A DNA stretch of 7,106 bases from an uncultured Collinsella sp. (GTDB lineage: Bacteria; Actinomycetota; Coriobacteriia; Coriobacteriales; Coriobacteriaceae), in NCBI GenBank assembly GCA_958424475.1, contig CATZTY010000050.1, positions 1-7,106 of the forward strand, read 5' to 3'. The position numbers and the translations under genes are program-made. Below are positions 1-6,090 of the stretch, piece after piece; positions within the stretch are counted from its first letter, which is position 1, and every line of letters starts with the position of its first letter. Under the pieces are notes generated by a model. The model did not search any database and was not told where the DNA came from. It saw nothing but the letters and a program-made list of their open reading frames with translations.

Positions 1-69
1 AAGAGCGTTGCTGCCTAGGCTAGCCCCTTGTCACACAAACTACCGAAGCCTCCAAAAAGGAGAACTTGC
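1..69 (+). other. 5' edge: possible tail of an upstream gene and leader of the hydrolase
   Basis: Two frames could carry the end of an upstream gene. Frame 1 reads K-S-V-A-A and stops at TAG 16-18. Frame 2 stays open from base 2 to a TGA at 71-73, which would overlap the downstream ATG as ATGA and allow translational coupling. Nothing in so few codons lets me choose. Two overlapping 8-bp palindromes (GCCTAGGC at 13-20 and GGCTAGCC at 18-25) are visible. No convincing promoter is seen, so the hydrolase is probably transcribed from further upstream. Confidence 0.25.
54..64 (+). promoter_or_regulatory. Ribosome binding site of the ceramidase-like hydrolase
   Basis: AAAAAGGAGAA lies 5 nt before the ATG at 70 and decides that start against the longer open frame beginning with TTG at 28. 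The identical 11-mer precedes the PTS gene at 1366-1376. Confidence 0.8.
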
Positions 70-1188
70 ATGAATATCGGACATGCACGCCGCAAGATTA
101 CCCCGCAAGGCGACATCTATCTAATCGGATACCGTAACCTCCCCAACCGTCTGGAGCCTGCGACAGGCGTCCATGACGACGTCTTCGCCAACGCGATTCT
201 TTTCCAACAGGACGACCGCGAAGTTTTTCTCTTCAACGCCGATGTTCTCGAGTTTGAGGAGGGCATGGCCGAGGAGGTTAAGACGATGCTCGCCGAGCGC
301 TACGGAATCGACCGTGACTGCGTTCTGCTCTCCGCGACGCACGACCACACTTCGATCGTCGCCTACCATCGCAGCTGGTGGACGGGAAAATTCAACGAGG
401 ACTACTATCGCTGGTTCCTCGATACCATCTGTCAATGCTTCGAAGAGTGCCGCGCCAACGCGCGACCTGCGACCTGCCGCATGGGCAAAAAAGTCATCAC
501 CGGTTTCTACGACAACCGCATCATCCCAGGTGAACTCGCCGACAATGAGGTCATTGTCGTATCGTTCTTCGATACCGAAGGCAAGCCATTTGCGGGCTTT
601 GTGAACTGGGCGGTGCATTCTGCCTGTGTCGGACCCGACTGCACGGAGCTCACGAGCGAACTCGCCGGTCTTACCGGCAAAAAGCTCGCTCAGAGTCTTG
701 GTTACTATCCGGCCATGGTCGTCGGTGCTGCTGGCGACTGTAGCGACCGCAATTTTCGCCAGGGACGCGGCATTCCCGAGGTTGAGCGTGTTTCGACCGG
801 TCTTGCCGAGGCGATTTCCCGGATCAAGCTCGATCGCGAGGTCGTTCTCGATCGCATCGAGCCTCAGACGTTCTATCACACCGTTGCCCATGACGACTTT
901 TCGCTCACGCTTAAGTGTGCCGTCATCAGTTTGGGCGGCCTGCATCTCTTTGTGTTCCCGAGTGAGCTCGGCAGCGACCTGGGTATTCGCATGAAGCGCG
1001 AATGCCCGGTCGAGGGAATAGTTTGCGGTTACACCAACGGCTATTTCGAGTATTTCCTTCCGGCACGCGAGTACGGCCTCTCCTTTGAGACCGAGCGTAC
1101 TCAGATTCCCCAGGGCGAACCGGAACGTCTGTGTGACAAGTTCTGCCAGACGACGAGACTTCTCGGCGCAGCAGATTCGCGTCTGTAG
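70..1188 (+). CDS. Neutral/alkaline ceramidase-like metallohydrolase (short, cytoplasmic form)
   Basis: This 372-aa protein resembles the N-terminal catalytic domain of neutral/alkaline non-lysosomal ceramidases, which are zinc amidases. Visible family landmarks in order are K-I-T-P near residue 9, G-V-H-D-D at 33-37, T-H-D-H-T at 90-94, N-W-A-V-H ending at His183, G-A-A-G-D at 219-223, F-P-S-E-L with Glu299, and N-G-Y with Tyr325. Known ceramidases bind zinc through two His, one Glu and one Tyr. I infer His91 (or His93), His183, Glu299 and Tyr325 as counterparts. It lacks a signal peptide and the C-terminal Ig-like domain of secreted ceramidases, which are roughly twice as long, so ceramide is an unlikely substrate. 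It may hydrolyse an amide or ester in a compound imported by the PTS permease downstream. The fold family is fairly sure; the substrate is unknown. The ATG at 70 is chosen for its ribosome binding site. Confidence 0.8.
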   Translation: MNIGHARRKITPQGDIYLIGYRNLPNRLEPATGVHDDVFANAILFQQDDREVFLFNADVLEFEEGMAEEVKTMLAERYGIDRDCVLLSATHDHTSIVAYHRSWWTGKFNEDYYRWFLDTICQCFEECRANARPATCRMGKKVITGFYDNRIIPGELADNEVIVVSFFDTEGKPFAGFVNWAVHSACVGPDCTELTSELAGLTGKKLAQSLGYYPAMVVGAAGDCSDRNFRQGRGIPEVERVSTGLAEAISRIKLDREVVLDRIEPQTFYHTVAHDDFSLTLKCAVISLGGLHLFVFPSELGSDLGIRMKRECPVEGIVCGYTNGYFEYFLPAREYGLSFETERTQIPQGEPERLCDKFCQTTRLLGAADSRL

Positions 1189-1380
1189 GCCTGATTGCGT
1201 GACATGGGCCAATGAGGCTCGCTGCCATGTGATCGGCATCTTCCATCTTCTCTGCCGTTTCCCATCCCGGCGTACGTGCGTCCGCGGATTTCAAAGGGGG
1301 AAGCGGGTTCCTTGCCCTCCCACGTCGACTACGGAGGCATGAAATCGATGCTATACCCCGCTCAGAAAAAGGAGAATTCC
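1189..1380 (+). other. Intergenic leader between hydrolase and PTS gene
   Basis: These 192 nt show no credible gene and no T-rich terminator, so read-through from the hydrolase to the PTS gene is likely. Two overlapping, mutually exclusive stems can be drawn. One pairs 1189-1197 with 1210-1218 (one mismatch) and the other pairs ACATGG 1202-1207 with CCATGT 1225-1230. I could not find a LicT/BglG-type antiterminator (RAT) sequence. A weak TATA-like hexamer around 1351-1356 has no matching -35. Confidence 0.35.
1366..1376 (+). promoter_or_regulatory. Ribosome binding site of the PTS EIIBC gene
   Basis: AAAAAGGAGAA is followed after 4 nt by the ATG at 1381. It selects this start over in-frame ATGs at 1276, 1339 and 1348. 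The EIIB domain then begins at residue 1 as is normal for the family. Confidence 0.85.
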
Positions 1381-2823
1381 ATGAAATACCAGAAGCTTTG
1401 CGATGAAATCATCACAAAGGTCGGTGGTCGAGACAATGTGTTAGACGTGAGCCACTGCATTACGCGTCTCCGCTTCCACCTCAAGGATGAATCGCTCGCC
1501 CAGACCAATGAACTTAAGGCGACGAAGGGCGTCGTTGACGTCATCCAGGCCGGCGGACAGTATCAGGTCGTGATTGGTGCCACTGTCGAGGCCGTCTACA
1601 ACGACCTTGTTCAGATTGGCGGGTTCGACTCCAAACCCGCACTCGATATCGATGAAGGCGACGACGTCAAAAAGGGCGATCCATTCTCGCGTCTGCTTGC
1701 CATCATTTCCGAGATTCTGCAGCCGGTTCTTGGTGTGCTTATGGCCGGTGGCTTCATCAAGTCGATGCTTGCGCTCTGTACGGTTGCCGGTTGGCTCGCT
1801 AAGGACAGCAATACGTATGTGACGCTCTCGGCAATCGGAGATTCGGTCTTCTATTACTTTCCGCTAATCATTGGCTGGACGTCGGCCAAGAAGTTCGGAC
1901 TTAAGCCCGTTATGGGAATGGCACTCGGTGGCATCCTCGTCTACCCGACGCTCGTTGCCCTTATGGGCGGAGATCCGCTCTACACGCTCGGCGCCGGTAC
2001 GGTCTTCGAGTCCAATGTCTACGGTGATATTTTTGGCATCCCGCTGATCATGCAGAATTACTCATCGACGATTCTGCCTGCGATCTTTATCGTCTGGATT
2101 GCCTCCAAGGTGCACAAGGCCCTTTCTAACGTGCTGCCCGCGCTTGTGAGCTCGTTCTTCTCCAACATCCTGACGCTCCTCATTTGCGGCATCCTTGGCC
2201 TGCTTGTGGTCGGTCCGGTCATGACGGTCCTCTCCAACATCGTTGCCCAGATCATTCTGATGCTCATCAACTTCCAACCCGCCATCGCCGGCTTTGTCAT
2301 CGGCACGTTCTGGAGCCTGCTCGTCATGTTCGGCCTGCACTGGGGTATCATCCCGCTGTGGTTCCTCGATGTCGCAACCTACGGCTATGACCTCATTAAC
2401 CCGCTCGTGTATGCAGGCGGTTGTGCCATCGCCGGCGCTGTGCTTGGCATGGTCATCCGAACCAAGGACTCCGAGGAAAATGCTGCCGTCAACATTCCCG
2501 CCCTTGTCTCTTCGATTTTCGGTGTCAACGAGCCTGCGCTTTACGCCATCTTGCTGCCGCGTAAGCGCCTTATGTGGGCAACCTTTATTTCCGCTGGTGT
2601 AGGCGGCGCCATTGCCGGCCTCATGGGTGCCAAGCTCTATGCCTTCGGTGCCTCCGGCCCGCTCGGTTTCCCGAGCTTTATTAACCCTGCCGGCATCGAC
2701 ACGGGCTTTATCGGTCTTGTCATCTCCGGTGTGGTCGCTTTCGTTCTGGCTCTTGTCGCCGCTATGGTGATCGGTACCAAGAAGGACGAGGGCGGTAAGG
2801 CACTCAACATCTCGGTGGACTAG
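1381..2823 (+). CDS. PTS sugar transporter EIIBC, glucose/beta-glucoside family
   Basis: This 480-aa membrane permease imports and phosphorylates a sugar through the phosphoenolpyruvate phosphotransferase system. Residues 1 to about 80 are an EIIB domain, with the phosphorylated cysteine in H-C-I-T-R-L-R-F (Cys26). From about residue 95 the protein is an EIIC membrane domain with many hydrophobic helices. It carries the family landmarks F-G-L-H-W-G at 317-322 and F-G-V-N-E-P at 380-385, the latter equivalent to the G-I-T-E-P substrate-site motif of BglF-type permeases. There is no EIIA domain after EIIC: the protein ends in a short charged tail about 10 residues beyond the last helix, whereas BglF-type fusions run to about 620 residues. 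It must therefore take phosphate from a separate EIIA that is not in this window. The sugar cannot be read from the sequence; a beta-glucoside, sucrose, trehalose or amino sugar are all possible. The hydrolase upstream on the same strand is its likely metabolic partner. Confidence 0.92.
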   Translation: MKYQKLCDEIITKVGGRDNVLDVSHCITRLRFHLKDESLAQTNELKATKGVVDVIQAGGQYQVVIGATVEAVYNDLVQIGGFDSKPALDIDEGDDVKKGDPFSRLLAIISEILQPVLGVLMAGGFIKSMLALCTVAGWLAKDSNTYVTLSAIGDSVFYYFPLIIGWTSAKKFGLKPVMGMALGGILVYPTLVALMGGDPLYTLGAGTVFESNVYGDIFGIPLIMQNYSSTILPAIFIVWIASKVHKALSNVLPALVSSFFSNILTLLICGILGLLVVGPVMTVLSNIVAQIILMLINFQPAIAGFVIGTFWSLLVMFGLHWGIIPLWFLDVATYGYDLINPLVYAGGCAIAGAVLGMVIRTKDSEENAAVNIPALVSSIFGVNEPALYAILLPRKRLMWATFISAGVGGAIAGLMGAKLYAFGASGPLGFPSFINPAGIDTGFIGLVISGVVAFVLALVAAMVIGTKKDEGGKALNISVD

Positions 2824-2843
2824 TCTTTCTGCGCACTTTGATT

Positions 2844-2884
2844 AAATATGCCTCGGACGGCGACGTGCCGCCCGAGGCATATTT
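2844..2884 (+). terminator. Strong hairpin terminator after the PTS gene, probably bidirectional
   Basis: The arms 2844-2856 and 2872-2884 pair perfectly over 13 bp. After one A/C mismatch the stem continues with CGGC (2858-2861) against GCCG (2867-2870), closing a 5-nt loop. Because the outer arms read AAATATG and CATATTT, a short T-rich 3' edge exists on both strands. It lies 20 nt after the PTS stop codon and 62 nt after the convergent LysR stop codon, so it can serve both units. Confidence 0.85.
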
Positions 2885-2894
2885 GTGTTTCGTG

Positions 2895-2943
2895 CCGCTG
2901 TCATCGTGTTTGCGGACACAAGTCTGCGGTTGTGGAGCAGCGG
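2895..2943 (-). other. Second, weaker hairpin just after the LysR gene
   Basis: An inner stem GCGGAC/GTCTGC (2912-2917 with 2922-2927, one G-U pair) with a 4-nt loop sits inside an outer 6-bp pairing CCGCTG/CAGCGG (2895-2900 with 2938-2943). It begins 3 nt beyond the LysR stop on the minus strand. There is no T-run after it, so it may be a 3'-end RNA structure or chance. Confidence 0.25.
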
Positions 2944-2946
2944 GGA

Positions 2947-3870
2947 TTATGACGGTCGTGCCGGGATGGAAGACGCACGGTCGCCCTGCAGGAGCTGACG
3001 GTAGGGGAGGAAGCCAATGAACGAGACGACCGCCTGCGAGTGCGCGGCGTTTCGCTTGAGGTAGAGCCTGACCTCGGAGGTCGTCGCGGGCTCGAGCGGC
3101 ACCAGGGCTACCTTTCCGCTGGCGAGCGATTCCGCCGGCTTGCGCATGAGGAATGAGACGCCGGCGCCGCGCGCGACAAGGGAGATGATGTTCTCGGCTC
3201 GTTTGCCGGTGAACGTAACACGTGGGCCAAATTCAGCTTCGCGACAAAGGGAAAGGACGAGCTCGCTTACGAACGAGCCTTGGGGAAGCATGAGGAAATT
3301 CTCGTCGATAAGGTCGTCTATCTCGACGGCGTCACGTTCGGCGAGCGGATGGTCGAGCGGAAGGACGGCCACGAGCCGGTCGGTCGTAAAGGGAATCTTT
3401 TTGAACTCCGGCTCGATGGCGCCGCTGTCACGGATGAAGGCCAGGTCAATGTCCTCGTGCAGGAGCATGCGCTTGAGTGTGTCGCCCTCGCCCTCGATGA
3501 GCTCAACAGAATATGAGGGGTTCGCCTGCTGAAAATCGATGACGGCGTCCGTGATCCCATAAGGGGCCATAATGGGGATAGAACCTACGGTGAGGCGCTC
3601 GAGCGGCTCACCTGCGCCTATTTGAATGGCGGCAAGATAGCGGTGCTGAAGCGTCGCAATTTTTTGCGCATAGGGGAGGAGCGCTTCACCTTGCGCGGTG
3701 AGTGTTACGTGGCGCTGGCTTCGATCGATGAGCTTGCAGCCGAGTTCGTGCTCCATTGCCATGATGTGCTTGGAGAGGGTTGATTGCGACATGAAAAGCA
3801 GTTCCGCCGCATCAAGAAACGTGCGTGACTGCGCTAAGATGGCGAATTCGCCAAAGCGGCTGATATCCAT
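2947..3870 (-). CDS. LysR-type transcriptional regulator
   Basis: This 307-aa protein is a full-length LysR-family DNA-binding regulator, a family that acts as tetramers and responds to a small-molecule inducer. The N-terminal winged helix-turn-helix covers residues 1 to about 60, with the typical run F-L-D-A-A-E-L-L-F-M-S-Q-S-T-L-S-K-H-I at 18-36. A linker helix follows to about residue 90. The rest is a two-lobed periplasmic-binding-protein-like effector domain; G-S-I-P-I-M near 97 and D-L-A-F-I-R near 141 fit this. The start at 3870 has a ribosome binding site. It follows the deformylase gene by 36 nt without a terminator and so is probably co-transcribed with it. LysR regulators often control adjacent divergent genes, which would make the exporter at 4523 a candidate target. 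The effector is unknown. Confidence 0.92.
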   Translation of the reverse strand: MDISRFGEFAILAQSRTFLDAAELLFMSQSTLSKHIMAMEHELGCKLIDRSQRHVTLTAQGEALLPYAQKIATLQHRYLAAIQIGAGEPLERLTVGSIPIMAPYGITDAVIDFQQANPSYSVELIEGEGDTLKRMLLHEDIDLAFIRDSGAIEPEFKKIPFTTDRLVAVLPLDHPLAERDAVEIDDLIDENFLMLPQGSFVSELVLSLCREAEFGPRVTFTGKRAENIISLVARGAGVSFLMRKPAESLASGKVALVPLEPATTSEVRLYLKRNAAHSQAVVSFIGFLPYRQLLQGDRASSIPARPS

Positions 3871-3872
3871 AG

Positions 3873-3882
3873 GGAGGCCTCC
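3873..3882 (-). promoter_or_regulatory. Ribosome binding site of the LysR gene within a palindrome
   Basis: On the minus strand GGAGG (3882-3878) is followed by 7 nt and the ATG at 3870. The site is half of the perfect palindrome GGAGGCCTCC, so its complement lies immediately between it and the start codon. Confidence 0.6.
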
Positions 3883-3906
3883 GGTACCCTCATTTTGGCA
3901 GGTGGC

Positions 3907-4317
3907 CTAAACCACGACGCCATTGCAGTGGTCGATTTCGTGCTGGATGATCTCGGCGGTGTAGCCCGAGAAGTTTTTGATGCGGTGAATGAAGTTCTCG
4001 TCCAAATACTCAACCTTTATGCGGCGATAGCGGGTACAGGGACGCTCGCCGATCAGCGAGAGGCATCCTTCGCTCGTCTGATAGGCATTGACCTGCTCAA
4101 GAATTTGAGGGTTGTACATCAGGAGTGTCCTGTTGCCGTCCTTTACGCAGATGATGCGTTTGCGCACGCCGATCATGTTGGCGGCGAGGCCCACGCACTC
4201 GCGCTCATGCTCGTGGAGTGTATCCAGGAGATCCTGCCCGGTTGCGGCATCGTCGGGTCCCGCGTCTTCGGAAGGCAGACGCAAAAAGAACTCGGATTTC
4301 ATGATGGGCTTAATCAT
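3907..4317 (-). CDS. Short peptide deformylase variant
   Basis: This 136-aa protein belongs to the peptide deformylase family, metalloenzymes that remove the N-formyl group from nascent proteins in the cytosol. Motif 2 is E-G-C-L-S at 83-87 (metal ligand Cys85). Motif 3 is H-E-I-D-H at 126-130 (ligands His126 and His130, catalytic Glu127). Motif 1 reads G-L-A-A-N-M at 43-48, where the usual catalytic glutamine is Met48. The protein stops six residues after motif 3 and lacks the C-terminal helix of classical enzymes. From memory, a short deformylase subgroup of Clostridium-like bacteria has this length and the A-A-N-M-I-G motif, so it is probably an intact member rather than a fragment. Activity on formyl-Met may differ from the housekeeping enzyme. 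The ATG at 4317 is chosen over an open frame extending to 4533 because of its ribosome binding site and because homology starts there. Confidence 0.85.
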   Translation of the reverse strand: MIKPIMKSEFFLRLPSEDAGPDDAATGQDLLDTLHEHERECVGLAANMIGVRKRIICVKDGNRTLLMYNPQILEQVNAYQTSEGCLSLIGERPCTRYRRIKVEYLDENFIHRIKNFSGYTAEIIQHEIDHCNGVVV

Positions 4318-4323
4318 GGCGGG

Positions 4324-4329
4324 CTCCTC
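4324..4329 (-). promoter_or_regulatory. Ribosome binding site of the deformylase gene
   Basis: GAGGAG on the minus strand stands 6 nt before the ATG at 4317 and fixes this as the start. Confidence 0.75.
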
Positions 4330-4512
4330 ATGTCTTATGCTTTCGTGGACTTTTAATAATAGCGCGGAAGGAAAGCTGTGCGTCCGCGTTACAATCTTTC
4401 GATGTTGGACCATGTTGCCAGATTCGTCGTGTACGGCGTCTGGCGTAAGTCTAGGGCTCATTTTTCGCCCTGGACCGTTCCTCTGGGGCGATGCGACTGT
4501 CGTTCCAAGAGG

Positions 4513-4517
4513 AAGGA
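4513..4517 (+). promoter_or_regulatory. Ribosome binding site of the DHA2 exporter gene
   Basis: AAGGA, part of a longer purine run from 4507, lies 5 nt before the ATG at 4523. An ATG at 4519 is out of frame with the exporter and is ignored. The open frame extends upstream to 4112, but that part is antisense to the deformylase gene. Confidence 0.65.
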
Positions 4518-4522
4518 AATGC

Positions 4523-5938
4523 ATGGGGAGCAAATCTCAGCAACAAGTTCAAGTAACGCCATCGGCCTCTGCGGCGATTCTCGTCGTAATGTATATTGCA
4601 GCCTTTGTTGCCGCGTTTAACGAGAACATCATTAACGTGGCGTTGCACGACATTATGGCAGCCTTTTCGGTGAGTGCCACCACGGCACAGTGGCTCGTCT
4701 CGGGCTACATGATCGTGACGTCGATTTTTACGGCCATCATGGCCTTCCTGTCCGGCCGTTTCTCGACGCGCAAGCTGCTGTTTTTCGCATGCGGATGCAT
4801 GGTCGCCGGCGAAGTCCTGTGCCTGGTCGCTCCGTCGTTTAGCGTTTTGCTGCCAAGTCGTATTTTGCAGGCTGCGGGATCGGGCATCTTGTTCCCGCTC
4901 ATGATGAACGTGGTGCTGTCTTGCGCTCCGCGCGAGAAGCTCGGTCTGTATCTGAGCCTGGGCGGTGCCTGCATTACGCTGGGGCCGGCGTTTGGACCCG
5001 TGATCAGCGGTCTTATGTGCACGTTGTTTGGCTGGAGGGCGGTGTTCGTAGTGCCGCTGGTGGGCGGCATTGTGGTCGCTGCGGCGGGCGTAAAGCTTGT
5101 TCAGAATGTCGGAGAGCGTTCGAACGCCACGCTTGATATTCTGTCGGTTGTTTTGCTCGCCGCCGGCATTACGGCATTTGTGTATTCCGTAGGCGAGTTC
5201 TCGACCAATCTGATTGCCGGTATCGTGGCGCTTTTCGCCGCCATTGTGCTGCTCGGCCTGTTTACGGCCCGTCAGCTCAAACTTGAGCATCCGGTGCTTA
5301 ACGTGCGTCCCATGGCGAGCGTTCGCTTTTGGCCTGCGTGCCTGCTTGTGGTGGTGTCGATGATGACGACGTTCTCGATGAGTGTTTTGTTGCCGCTCTA
5401 TTTTGAAGGTGCCTACGGCATGACCGCACTTGTTGCGGGCCTGCTCATTTTGCCGGCGATTGCCTGCAACGCCGTGACCTCGATTGTGGGCGGACGCGTG
5501 ATGGACGCCCGTGGCGCATGGCCGCTGTTGCCGGTCGGCTTTGCCCTGATTGCCGTGGGGCAGACTGCAATCTCGATGACGGCGGCAAGCATGAACATCG
5601 GCGTCGTCGTGGCGCTGACCGTTGTGGTGTATGCCGGAGTCGGCCTGGTGCTGAGCCCCTCGCAGACAGCCGGCTTGGAGACGCTTCCTGCCGCTGAGCA
5701 TCCTCACGGAACGGCATTGCTCAACACGTGGAACATGATTGCCGCATCGTTTGGCCCGTCGCTGTTTATCGGCCTGCTCTCGAGTTCTGCCGCGACCGCC
5801 GGCGCCGCTGGCGCTGCGACCGACGTTGCCCAGGCGATTGGATTTGCAACTGCCGTGCGTGTGGCGGCTGTGATTGCCGTGGTCGGGTTCGTGGCGTCAC
5901 TGGTGTACGCTCGTCGCGAGTCGCACATGTCGCATTAA
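4523..5938 (+). CDS. DHA2-family MFS multidrug exporter (LmrB/EmrB-like)
   Basis: This 471-aa inner-membrane protein is a drug:H+ antiporter of the major facilitator superfamily. Its length and hydrophobic pattern fit the 14-helix DHA2 group. The first helix ends in F-N-E-N-I-I-N-V-A-L (32-41), close to the F-N-E-T-x-L-N-V-A-L of LmrB-like exporters. Q-W-L-V-S-G-Y-M follows. The loop F-L-S-G-R-F-S-T-R-K stands where motif A lies but lacks its usual Asp. Antiporter motif C is seen as G-P-A-F-G-P-V-I-S-G at 154-163. Substrates cannot be inferred; lincosamides, dyes or bile-type compounds are typical for relatives. It is divergent from the deformylase-LysR unit, so LysR control is possible. No clear terminator follows its stop at 5936-5938. 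Confidence 0.88.
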   Translation: MGSKSQQQVQVTPSASAAILVVMYIAAFVAAFNENIINVALHDIMAAFSVSATTAQWLVSGYMIVTSIFTAIMAFLSGRFSTRKLLFFACGCMVAGEVLCLVAPSFSVLLPSRILQAAGSGILFPLMMNVVLSCAPREKLGLYLSLGGACITLGPAFGPVISGLMCTLFGWRAVFVVPLVGGIVVAAAGVKLVQNVGERSNATLDILSVVLLAAGITAFVYSVGEFSTNLIAGIVALFAAIVLLGLFTARQLKLEHPVLNVRPMASVRFWPACLLVVVSMMTTFSMSVLLPLYFEGAYGMTALVAGLLILPAIACNAVTSIVGGRVMDARGAWPLLPVGFALIAVGQTAISMTAASMNIGVVVALTVVVYAGVGLVLSPSQTAGLETLPAAEHPHGTALLNTWNMIAASFGPSLFIGLLSSSAATAGAAGAATDVAQAIGFATAVRVAAVIAVVGFVASLVYARRESHMSH

Positions 5939-6090
5939 TGTGTGCACATAGATTCTGCAGCTAGATTGGATGGCGACACCATAAACTAATGGACGTTTTG
6001 CCGAGAGGCATGAATGTTTAAAGCGCAAAGAGTGCGCGACGGGCCCCGCGAATGGGGCGATGATGCCCGAGAGGGCCAAGAAGGAGTCTC
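5939..6090 (+). promoter_or_regulatory. Leader of the RGG protein gene with three tandem hairpins
   Basis: This 152-nt gap has TTGGAT (5966-5971) as a -35 candidate and TAAACT (5982-5987) as a poorly spaced -10 candidate, so the promoter is uncertain. Three small stem-loops then follow one another: GCGCA/TGCGC (6023-6027 with 6033-6037), GCCCC/GGGGC (6043-6047 with 6054-6058), and GCCC/GGGC closing a GAGA tetraloop (6065-6068 with 6073-6076). The last ends 4 nt before the ribosome binding site, so the structure could affect translation or RNA stability. Confidence 0.5.
6081..6086 (+). promoter_or_regulatory. Ribosome binding site of the RGG protein gene
   Basis: AAGGAG stands 4 nt before the ATG at 6091, immediately downstream of the third leader hairpin. 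Confidence 0.75.

Larger units (their letters stand above)
4318..4522. promoter_or_regulatory. Divergent promoter region between deformylase and exporter
   Basis: These 205 nt separate two divergently read genes and should hold both promoters. On the minus strand a -10-like TATTAT (plus-strand 4356-4361) lies about 40 nt upstream of the deformylase start, but no good -35 stands at 17 nt. On the plus strand TTGGAC at 4405-4410 is a possible -35 with only a weak -10 near 4429-4434. An inverted repeat TACG-N8-CGTA at 4432-4447 could be a regulator half-site pair. All of these are weak assignments. Confidence 0.4.

Noticed and set aside
121..1239. A 372-codon open frame on the minus strand across the hydrolase gene
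   Set aside because: It is antisense to a gene with clear family motifs, has no recognisable domain and no good ribosome binding site; long antisense frames are common in GC-rich coding DNA.
2838..3020. A 60-codon plus-strand frame starting in the PTS terminator
   Set aside because: It reads through the terminator hairpin into the 3' end of the LysR gene and lacks a ribosome binding site.
3873..3882. GGAGGCCTCC as an operator palindrome
   Set aside because: It is only 10 bp and is explained by the ribosome binding site; nothing else supports a binding site.
3895..4356. A 153-codon plus-strand frame opposite the deformylase
   Set aside because: It lies antisense to a gene with intact metal-binding motifs and has no family resemblance of its own.
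4451..5707. A 418-codon open frame on the minus strand across the exporter gene
   Set aside because: Its translation is rich in His, Arg and Gln with no domain, typical of the reverse complement of hydrophobic membrane-protein codons.
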